A stretch of DNA of 64,000 bases from Myxococcus sp. CA023 (GTDB taxonomy: Bacteria > Myxococcota > Myxococcia > Myxococcales > Myxococcaceae): NCBI RefSeq assembly GCF_010998615.1, contig NZ_JAAEAH010000002.1, forward strand, positions 1 through 64,000, given 5' to 3'. The position numbers were made by a program, and so were the translations under genes. The notes under the pieces were generated by a model. The model was given only the letters and a program-made list of their open reading frames with translations. It made no database searches and had not been told where the DNA came from. Below, piece after piece: positions 57,618-64,000 of this stretch (its first letter is position 1; each line of letters opens with the position of its first letter).

Positions 57618-58370
57618 ATGTCCGACACGCTGCTGACGAAGCTCGACTCGGGGGTCCTCACCCTCACCTTCAACCGGCCCGAGAAGAAGAACGCCTTCAC
57701 GCATGCCATGTACGAAGCGGCCACCCGCGCGCTGAAGGACGCGGAGGGCAACGTCGACGTGCGCGCGGTGCTGCTCACCGGTGCGGGCAACGTCTTCACC
57801 GCCGGCAACGACATTGGCGACTTCATGGAGCACCCGCCCGCGGGCGAGGACAGCGCCGTGTTCCGCTTCCTGCGAGCGCTGGTGGACGCGGACAAGCCGA
57901 TTCTGGCGGCGGTGGACGGCCCGGCGGTGGGCATCGGCACGACGATGCTGCTGCACTGTGACTACGTGGTGGCCAGCGAGCGCGCGCGCTTCCACATGCC
58001 CTTCGTCCAGTTGGGACTGTGCGCGGAGGGCGCCAGCAGCCTGCTCATCCCCAGGACGGCGGGCTTCGCGCTGGCCAGCGAGCTGCTGCTCTTCGGCGAG
58101 CCCTTCGACGCGGCCACGGCGCTGCGCGCGGGCATCATCAACAAGGTGGTGCCGGACGCCAGCCTCCAGCAGGTGGCCACCGAGCGCGCCGCCACGCTGG
58201 CCTCCCGCCCGGCGGAGGCGGTGCGCGTAACGAAGCGGCTGATTCGCGAGCCCCTGCGCGCCCAGATTCGCGAGACGCTGGCCCGCGAGGGCAGCGAGTT
58301 CATCCAGCGCCTCCAGTCCACCGAGGCGCAGGAAGCCTTCATGTCCTTCATGTCCCGCGGCCGGAAGTAG
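57618..58370 (+). CDS. Enoyl-CoA hydratase/isomerase family protein
   Basis: A 250-residue crotonase-fold protein. 'LTFNRPEKKNAFTHAMY', the oxyanion-hole loops 'TAGNDIGDF' and 'AAVDGPAVGIGTTMLLHCDYVVAS' (in part), and 'KRLIREPLRAQIRE' are visible. The acid residue pattern at 'LGLCAEGASSLL' fits an isomerase or hydratase of beta-oxidation type. ATG at 57618 starts directly at the domain; a longer frame from 57561 is a shadow. It ends before a strong hairpin, and converges on the M1 peptidase gene. Confidence 0.88.
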   Translation: MSDTLLTKLDSGVLTLTFNRPEKKNAFTHAMYEAATRALKDAEGNVDVRAVLLTGAGNVFTAGNDIGDFMEHPPAGEDSAVFRFLRALVDADKPILAAVDGPAVGIGTTMLLHCDYVVASERARFHMPFVQLGLCAEGASSLLIPRTAGFALASELLLFGEPFDAATALRAGIINKVVPDASLQQVATERAATLASRPAEAVRVTKRLIREPLRAQIRETLAREGSEFIQRLQSTEAQEAFMSFMSRGRK

Positions 58371-58385
58371 GGCCTGGCGGAACCT

Positions 58386-58422
58386 CCGGGCCCGGACACC
58401 CCATGAGGGATGCCGGGCCCGG
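58386..58422. terminator. Hairpin between enoyl-CoA hydratase and M1 peptidase genes
   Basis: CCGGGCCCGG (58386-58395) recurs at 58413-58422; the sequence is its own complement, giving a 10-bp stem and 17-nt loop. It lies 16 nt after the enoyl-CoA hydratase stop and 13 nt before the M1 peptidase stop, so it can serve both converging transcripts. Confidence 0.65.
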
Positions 58423-58434
58423 CCGCCCGCGCGA

Positions 58435-61188
58435 CTACCGCGACGCGGGTGCCCGCGGCGGACGCGGTGTGGTGCCCTTCGCGAGGAAGGACTCGACGCT
58501 GGCCGCCTGCGTCTTCTTCAGCGCGATGCACTGGTCCACGATCTCCAGCACCTGCGCCAGCACCCGGGGGCCACCCGGCGCCTTCGCGGTGCGCTCGGAG
58601 AAGAAGTCCTCCACCTGCTGACGCTTGCCCGCATCGCAGAAGTTGCTGCCGATGTAGGCCATGCGTCCGGCGGCATCGAGTGGCAGCAGCGCCTCGGGCG
58701 AGTCCCCCACCAGTCGGTCGTAGTTCTCCTTCACGAAATCGAAGGCCACGTCCTGGGTGCGCAGGCCCTGCGAGGCCGCGAACGCCATCCACATCGTCTC
58801 ACGCGGGTCCAAGCCCTTCTCGAACACCAGGGCCAGGTTCTGCTTCACCAGCCCCGGGTCCGTGAAGCTGCTCAGCGCGCCGATGAGGTGCTGGCGCGTG
58901 CGCCGCTCCTTCTCCGAGCGCACCGCCACGACGAGCTGCTCCCGGAAGGCCGCGTCGTTCTCGGTGGCGGCGAGGGCGAGCACCACGTCCACCATCTCCG
59001 GCGCCACCGCGCGCGTGTCCTTCAGCCACTTGTTCGCGAGGGCACGCGCCTCCGCGAGCAGCTTCGGGTCCCTGCCGTCCCGTCCCGCCAGCCGCACCAG
59101 CCGGGGCCGGAGCAGGCGCGTGTCCTCGCTCTCGCCCTTGCGCGGGGCGAAGCCGAGCTGCCGCGCCCGGGGGCTATAGGTCTCGCGCAGGAAGCGGGCC
59201 CGGTCCTTCAGCTTCTCGTCCGGAAGCAGCCGCGAGCTGACCAGCTCCAGCAGGTCCAGCGAGGCCAGGGTGACGACGCGGTCCGGCTCATTCGCCAGGC
59301 GGCTCGTCAGGGCCAAGGCCTCGGCGGCGGGAATCGTCCCGGCCAGGGCCAGCGCGCGCACGTCCGTCAGGAATGTCACCTGCTCGGTGCGCGACAGCCG
59401 CTTCATCCCGGACTTCGCCAGCTTCGCCGCCGCGTCCCCATCGAGCTGGACCCGGAAGTAGCCCGCGCCCTCCGCGTTGGGGAACACCCAGTCCGGGCAC
59501 GTCTTCGCCTCGCTCAGGGCCACCTCGGCGCGCTCGCCCTCCAGCAGCGTGCAGGTCCGGGCCTCCTTGCCGCCCGCCGCGTACTCCACGCACACCGGCA
59601 CCTTCCACGTCTGCGGGCCCGGCGACGCGGCCCCCAGCCGCAGGTAGCGCTGCTGCGTGAGCACCACCTTCGCGCCGTCCGCGCCGCACGCCAGCGACGC
59701 GGTGACGAGCGGCGCCCCGCTCTGGTCCAGGAAGCTCCCCAACATGGCCGTCACGTCCTTGCCGGACTCAGCGGACACGGCGTTCAGGAAGTCGTTCGCG
59801 GTGGCGTTTCCACCCGCGTGCTTGCGGAAGTAGCGCTGGATGCCGCGCTGGAAGACATCCCGGCCCAGCCACTCCTCCGTCATGCTGAGCACCGCGGAGC
59901 CCTTGCCGTAGGTGATGCCGTCAAAGGCGTTGTGGATGTCGTTGGCGCTCTCAATGGGCTGGCGGATGCGGCGCGCCGACAGGAGGCTGTCCGCGTCCAG
60001 GGCCCGGGCGCGGTCGTGCACGCGCTCGACGGGCGCGTCCCAGGCGGGGCGCCACGTTTCGACGATGCGCGGGGTCATCCACGAGGCGAAGGCCTCGTTG
60101 AGCCACAGGTCATCCCACCACTGCATGGTGACCAGGTTGCCGAACCACTGGTGCGCCAGCTCGTGCACCTGCGTGTCGGAGAAGGCGCGCTGGCGGTTCA
60201 GCGAGTCCTCCTCCGGCTTCGCGAGGATGAGGCGAGAGGTGAACGTCACCAGGCCCGGGTGCTCCATGGCGCCGCGCAGCAGCGGCACCGCCAGCACGTC
60301 CAGCTTCTCGTACGGATACGGGATGCCGAAGTAGTCCTCCAACGCGGCGAGGATTTCCGGCGTCACCTGCGCGGCGTAGGTGCCCTCCACCGTGCGGCCG
60401 CGCGGGGTGATGATGCGCGTCTTCACCTTCTTCTGGCCCGCGTCCTCGGCGGGGAGGAAGTCGAAGGGCCCCACGCCGAAGGCGATGAGGTAGCTGGGCA
60501 GCGGCTGCGTGCGCGCGAAGCGGTAGGTGCGGCCACCGTCCGGGCGCGCCTCCTCCGACTCCTGCGGCGTGTTGGTGACGGCCACGACGCCCGCGGGCAC
60601 GTGGAAGGTGAGCTGCCACGGCACCTTGAAGCCAGGCTCGTCGAAGGAGGGGAACACGCGGCGCGCGTCCACCGGCTCGAACTGGGTGTAGATGTACCAG
60701 TCCCCGCCCTCGTTGACGCGGAAGGCGCCGTCCGTCTCCTTCTCGGACGCGACGCCGTCATAGACGATGTGCACCCGCGCGCTGCCGGTGGCCAACGGAT
60801 TCTTCAGTGAGAAGCCGAGGAAGTCCTCCTCGCCCTTCACGGGCGTCCCGATGAAAGCCGAACCGTTCTGAACGAACACGGCGCTCGTCACGTTGAGATT
60901 CTTCGCGTGCAGCCACACCACGGACGTGGGCTTCGTCACGTCGAGCGCGATGTCCATCACGCCCCGGAACGCGGACACCTTCGGGTCCAGCGTGAGCTCC
61001 ACCTTGTAGCCGGTGGGGCGCACCTCCGTGGGCAGGCGCAGCTTCGGTGACGGCGGTGTGGCGGAGACGGGCTGTTGTGACGTCTGGGCCGAGGGGGGTT
61101 CAGCGGTGGCGGGAGGGTTCTGCCGGGCACCGCACGCACTAAGGAGGGCGACAGCGGCCAGTGCCGCTGGACGGAGCAGGTTGGGCAT
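58435..61188 (-). CDS. M1 family aminopeptidase, lipoprotein
   Basis: A 917-residue gluzincin. A signal peptide with lipobox (ALLSAC) precedes a Pro-rich linker. The N-terminal beta domain is followed by the catalytic domain with 'RGAMEHPG' in the exopeptidase-motif position (canonical GxMEN), zinc ligands 'HELAHQWFGN' and the third ligand Glu in 'LWLNEAFASW'. The C-terminal part is the helical ERAP1_C-like domain (about 570-910). M1 enzymes remove N-terminal residues from peptides; the lipid anchor puts it in the envelope or on the surface. The ATG at 61188 is chosen at the signal peptide; an upstream frame to 61380 is non-coding. Confidence 0.9.
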   Translation of the reverse strand: MPNLLRPAALAAVALLSACGARQNPPATAEPPSAQTSQQPVSATPPSPKLRLPTEVRPTGYKVELTLDPKVSAFRGVMDIALDVTKPTSVVWLHAKNLNVTSAVFVQNGSAFIGTPVKGEEDFLGFSLKNPLATGSARVHIVYDGVASEKETDGAFRVNEGGDWYIYTQFEPVDARRVFPSFDEPGFKVPWQLTFHVPAGVVAVTNTPQESEEARPDGGRTYRFARTQPLPSYLIAFGVGPFDFLPAEDAGQKKVKTRIITPRGRTVEGTYAAQVTPEILAALEDYFGIPYPYEKLDVLAVPLLRGAMEHPGLVTFTSRLILAKPEEDSLNRQRAFSDTQVHELAHQWFGNLVTMQWWDDLWLNEAFASWMTPRIVETWRPAWDAPVERVHDRARALDADSLLSARRIRQPIESANDIHNAFDGITYGKGSAVLSMTEEWLGRDVFQRGIQRYFRKHAGGNATANDFLNAVSAESGKDVTAMLGSFLDQSGAPLVTASLACGADGAKVVLTQQRYLRLGAASPGPQTWKVPVCVEYAAGGKEARTCTLLEGERAEVALSEAKTCPDWVFPNAEGAGYFRVQLDGDAAAKLAKSGMKRLSRTEQVTFLTDVRALALAGTIPAAEALALTSRLANEPDRVVTLASLDLLELVSSRLLPDEKLKDRARFLRETYSPRARQLGFAPRKGESEDTRLLRPRLVRLAGRDGRDPKLLAEARALANKWLKDTRAVAPEMVDVVLALAATENDAAFREQLVVAVRSEKERRTRQHLIGALSSFTDPGLVKQNLALVFEKGLDPRETMWMAFAASQGLRTQDVAFDFVKENYDRLVGDSPEALLPLDAAGRMAYIGSNFCDAGKRQQVEDFFSERTAKAPGGPRVLAQVLEIVDQCIALKKTQAASVESFLAKGTTPRPPRAPASR

Positions 61189-61283
61189 GGCGCGCAGTGT
61201 GTCCCATGCCAAGCGAGCAAGGTAGCGCGCAACAGGCAGGTGTGGCCTTGCCGTCATCTCCACTTCGAGGTGGAGTGCGTCAC

Positions 61284-62327
61284 GTGTCCCAGATTGCGCC
61301 TGCATCCCCGCCCCCTGACTCACCCGCCGTGACGCAGAAGCTCCCGGCAGAGCACCTGCGCCGCATCGTCGGAACGCCACCCGGACGGGTGGTGGGATTC
61401 CTCACGCGCTTTGTCTGGGCGTTCTTGACGTGGCTGTCTCCGGAGTCGCGTGACGCGCTCGCTCGCTTCGTGGGCAACCTCGCATACAGGCTGGGTATCC
61501 GTCGTCGCGTGGCGTTGGAAAACCTGGCCATGGCGATGCCGGAGAAAAGTGACGCGGAGCGCCGGGAGATTGCGCGCGGCGCCTACATCAACATGTCGCG
61601 CGTGGTGCTGGAGTCGCTGCCCTCCGGCGACCGGCTGCCGCTGGACTGGGCCGAGCAGGGCGTGGAAGGCGATGCGGCCTGGCAGGCGCTGAAGGCGCGC
61701 GTGGCCACGGGCAAGGGCGCGCTGATGGTGACGGCGCACTTCGGCAACTGGGAGTTGCTGGGGGACATGCTCATCCGCCATGGCATCCCGCTCGATGCAT
61801 TGGTGCGTCCGCTGAAGGGCGCGCTCAACACGCGCATCGCGGAGAACCGCGTGAGAATCGGCGCGGGCCTCATTTATCCGCGAGGTGCCATCCAGGAAAT
61901 CATCGACGCGGTGAATCGCGGCGAGTCCCCCTTCATGCTGCTGGACCAGGCGCTGCCGGCGAAGGGGGCGGCCTTCGTGCCCTTCTTCGGCAAGCTGGCC
62001 TCCACCACGCCGGCCATGGCGGTGGCGGCGGCGCGCACGGACGCCCCGGTGTTCGTGGTGATGAGCGTACGCAACGGCCGAGGCGGCGCGCGCCTCCGCT
62101 TGGAAGTGGAAGGCCCCATCCTCCCGCCCGCGCCGGGTGAGTGCGCCGACCCGATTACGGAGCACACCGCGCGCGTGACGGCCGCGCTGGAGCGCTGCAT
62201 CCGCAAGTACCCGGACCAGTGGATGTGGCTGCACCGCCGCTGGAAGGTGCAGCCGCCACCGGAGGCCGCCCTGCCCGCCGGGACTACGCCACCACCGTCC
62301 GCTTCAGGTGCGCCCCCAGCCGGGTGA
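61284..62327 (+). CDS. Lysophospholipid/lipid A acyltransferase family protein
   Basis: A 347-residue inner-membrane protein of the LpxL/HtrB group. The catalytic HX4E motif is 'HFGNWE', followed by 'RPLKGALNTRIAENRVRIGAGLIYPRGAIQEI' (in part) and 'LLDQALPAKGAAFVPFFGKLASTTPAMA' (in part). One hydrophobic segment 'GFLTRFVWAFLTWL' near residue 35 should anchor it. The family adds secondary acyl chains to lipid A. GTG at 61284 is preceded by GGTGGAG; GTG at 61329 is an alternative. Its 3' end overlaps the convergent alanine racemase gene by 44 nt, and the last residues are Pro/Ala-rich and poorly conserved. Confidence 0.88.
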   Translation: MSQIAPASPPPDSPAVTQKLPAEHLRRIVGTPPGRVVGFLTRFVWAFLTWLSPESRDALARFVGNLAYRLGIRRRVALENLAMAMPEKSDAERREIARGAYINMSRVVLESLPSGDRLPLDWAEQGVEGDAAWQALKARVATGKGALMVTAHFGNWELLGDMLIRHGIPLDALVRPLKGALNTRIAENRVRIGAGLIYPRGAIQEIIDAVNRGESPFMLLDQALPAKGAAFVPFFGKLASTTPAMAVAAARTDAPVFVVMSVRNGRGGARLRLEVEGPILPPAPGECADPITEHTARVTAALERCIRKYPDQWMWLHRRWKVQPPPEAALPAGTTPPPSASGAPPAG

Positions 62328-63513
62328 CGAGCTCGTAGTGAATCGTCTGGGCCCAGCCGGCCAGTGACTCGGCGGGCACGGACTCCTCGCCGTCGCGGCC
62401 CATCAGGGTGGCCGTCACGGGGCGCTCGTCGGACGTGGCGCGTGTCACGTCCACGATGAGGTGATTCATCATCACCCGTCCCAGCACCGGACACCGGCGG
62501 CCATTCACCAACACGTGCGCCTTGCCTGACACGAGGCGCGGGTAGCCGTCGTAGTACCCCACCGGCAGCACCGCGATGCGCGTGGGCTCCGGACACCGGT
62601 ACGTGCAGCCGTAGCCCACGTAGCTGCCCGCGGGCAGCCACTTCACCACCTGGCTGCGGCACCGCCACGACAGCACCGGCTTGAGCACCGGAACCTCGCC
62701 CAGCACCAGCCGCGCCGACAGCCGCGTCTCCGGCGACGGCCACAGCCCATAGAGCGAAATCCCCACACGCAGCGCCTCATAGCGGGCGCGGGGCAACACC
62801 AGCGTCGCGGCGCTCGCGGCGATGTGCCTTTGCAGCGGCCGGGCCGGCGCCAGTTGCTCGGAGAGGAACGCCAGCCCCTTCTCGAAGGCGTCCACCTGCG
62901 CCAGCGCGTAGCCCTGCTCCGTCACGTCCTCCGTGTTGGCGAAGTGGCTGAGCGCGCCCACCACCTCCAGCACGTCTCGGGACTCCGAGAGGAAACGAGA
63001 CTCCGTGGGCAGCCCCTCCAGCGTGAAGCCCTCGCGCCCCAGGCCGGTGTCGAGGTGGACGTGGACCCGCAGGGGGCGCTCCAGCTTCGCCGCGCGCAAC
63101 ACCGCCGCCGCGTCCGCCCAGCCACGGTCCGCCACCACCGCGTCCACGCCCTCGCGCGCCAGCACCACCGCCTCATCCGGCGCCACCGCGCCCAGGACGA
63201 GCACCTGCCGTGGCGCCAGTCCCCGTGCCCGCTCGTACTCCCGCACCTTCAGCGCGTCCTGCGGGGCGATGACATAGAGGAGGTCCACCTCGCCGTGGAC
63301 CACGGGCAGCACCTGCGCCAGCCCGTGCCCATACGCGTTGCCCTTGAGCACCACCCCCAGGGCGCGCGGCGCCCCCTGCCCCTCCAGGGCCCGGAACACC
63401 GCGACGTTGTGCCGCAGGGCGGACGCACTCAACTCCAGCCACGAGGAATGGACTGCGTCTCCTGGGCCACTGCCGATTGACTCCACGTTCACCTCCACCA
63501 CGCTCGCAGCCAT
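62284..63513 (-). CDS. alr: Alanine racemase
   Basis: A 409-residue fold-type III PLP enzyme. The PLP lysine is Lys57 in 'VVLKGNAYGHG', the other catalytic Tyr is in 'VGYGCTYRCPEP' (in part YVGYGCTY), and 'HVHLDTGLGREGF', 'GISLYGLWPS' and 'GRVMMNHLIVDVT' are typical. It makes D-alanine for peptidoglycan. The start ATG 63513 adds about 20 residues before the 'WLELSASALRHNV' domain start; the longer frame to 63828 is a shadow. It overlaps the acyltransferase gene by 44 nt at the 3' ends. Probably housekeeping. Confidence 0.93.
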   Translation of the reverse strand: MAASVVEVNVESIGSGPGDAVHSSWLELSASALRHNVAVFRALEGQGAPRALGVVLKGNAYGHGLAQVLPVVHGEVDLLYVIAPQDALKVREYERARGLAPRQVLVLGAVAPDEAVVLAREGVDAVVADRGWADAAAVLRAAKLERPLRVHVHLDTGLGREGFTLEGLPTESRFLSESRDVLEVVGALSHFANTEDVTEQGYALAQVDAFEKGLAFLSEQLAPARPLQRHIAASAATLVLPRARYEALRVGISLYGLWPSPETRLSARLVLGEVPVLKPVLSWRCRSQVVKWLPAGSYVGYGCTYRCPEPTRIAVLPVGYYDGYPRLVSGKAHVLVNGRRCPVLGRVMMNHLIVDVTRATSDERPVTATLMGRDGEESVPAESLAGWAQTIHYELVTRLGAHLKRTVVA

Positions 63514-63718
63514 ACCAGCAATGCGCGGGCCATGCGCCAGGCGCGGCCCGTACGCCACACCCGCCCGCGCGCGGAGCAGGCGGACGGCGGTGGCGACGCC
63601 CCGGGTCCATGTCGCCTCCTTGCTGGAAGGGCCACTGGGGATGCATTGTCGCCCCCGACGGTTGAACCGCCCGGAGCGGTTTTCCGGAGGCGGTGCCATC
63701 GACTCACGCGTGTCCCCC

Positions 63719-64000
63719 ATGGACTTATCCCTGGCCCAGGCCTTCGTCGCGGCACGCGGTGGCACGGAGGCGTCTTCGCCGGAGTCGCTGGCCCCACTCC
63801 AAGCACGGCTGGCCCGGGCCCTGGACATGGCGCGCGCGCCCTGGCCCGGGGTGGACCTGGAAGCCCGCCGCTTCGTCAGTCACCTCGCCCGGCTGCTCCC
63901 CGGTGACGACACGGAGGTGACGGTGGAGACCCTGAGCCTGCCGGACGTCTACCTCGCTCGCGCGGCGGCGGACGGGCTGCCCACGGCGCTCTCCGCGTTC
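63719..64000 (+). CDS. N-terminus of a probable ECF-type sigma factor (partial)
   Basis: The first 94 codons of a gene cut by the window edge. The translation has an Ala-rich N-terminal extension (AFVAARGGTEA, 'PLQARLARALDMARAPWPGVDL') and then 'DVYLARAAADGLPTALSAF', which resembles the start of sigma region 2 in a large class of myxobacterial sigma-70-family proteins ('LYLACACA-G---A---F'). The rest is missing, so the call rests on this motif only. The gene is divergent from alanine racemase. Confidence 0.55.
   Translation, partial: MDLSLAQAFVAARGGTEASSPESLAPLQARLARALDMARAPWPGVDLEARRFVSHLARLLPGDDTEVTVETLSLPDVYLARAAADGLPTALSAF

Overview
The window is about 70 % GC, densely coded and organised like a myxobacterial chromosome, most likely Myxococcus or a close relative. 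Supporting signs are a MYXO-CTERM-type C-terminus on the GH15 enzyme, Imm11 (DUF1629, the 'MXAN_0049' family) immunity genes beside an AHH nuclease, many Asp-Ala-Gly-rich lipoprotein linkers, NtrC-type two-component regulation, and GTG starts with 4-nt ATGA overlaps. No rRNA, tRNA, insertion sequence, prophage or CRISPR array was seen. I annotate 55 coding regions, one cut by the right edge, plus one gene remnant.

Layout. 1-9.4 kb: secreted and lipoprotein genes (CAP protein, dienelactone hydrolase, FKBP isomerase), a DUF3445 heme N-demethylase-like protein, a beta-helix/diheme-cytochrome pair, and an ABC importer made of a binding protein and a fused permease with no ATPase beside it. 9.4-20 kb: a small six-cysteine secreted peptide with a defensin-like (CS-alpha-beta) cysteine pattern, a double GNAT, a PPC-like repeat lipoprotein, a MATE transporter, a double left-handed beta-helix protein, a trypsin-like protease, an ER-repeat single-helix protein and a MEDS-domain histidine kinase. 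19.9-26.4 kb: a tightly overlapping four-gene operon encoding an RnfD-like/FG-GAP/ASPIC fusion, a GNAT-like protein, a GH3-family ligase and a Rieske oxygenase.

27.3-34.9 kb: a type VI secretion-associated cargo cassette. The plus strand carries DUF2169, a PAAR-like DUF4150 protein and a HEAT-repeat protein fused to a ketosynthase-like domain that appears to lack all three catalytic residues. Converging on it are DUF6484, an AHH nuclease toxin, two near-identical Imm11 immunity genes separated by the collapsed remnant of a second AHH toxin, and an Imm49-like gene.

35-64 kb: CinA, a lipoprotein penicillin-binding protein, GH15 glucoamylase, a six-gene MacAB-like efflux operon with its own NtrC two-component pair, a malonyl-CoA-synthetase-like ligase, a double KaiC ATPase coupled to a response regulator, oligoribonuclease, an OsmC-hydrolase/archease/hydrolase/phosphoribosyltransferase cluster divergent from a PRPP synthetase, enoyl-CoA hydratase, M1 peptidase, a lipid A-type acyltransferase, alanine racemase and the start of a probable ECF sigma factor.

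The strongest leads are the duplicated immunity gene with its fossil toxin, the pseudo-ketosynthase in the T6SS cassette, the defensin-like peptide, and the RnfD-FG-GAP/GNAT/GH3/Rieske operon. All family assignments are from reading translations by eye; no search was run.
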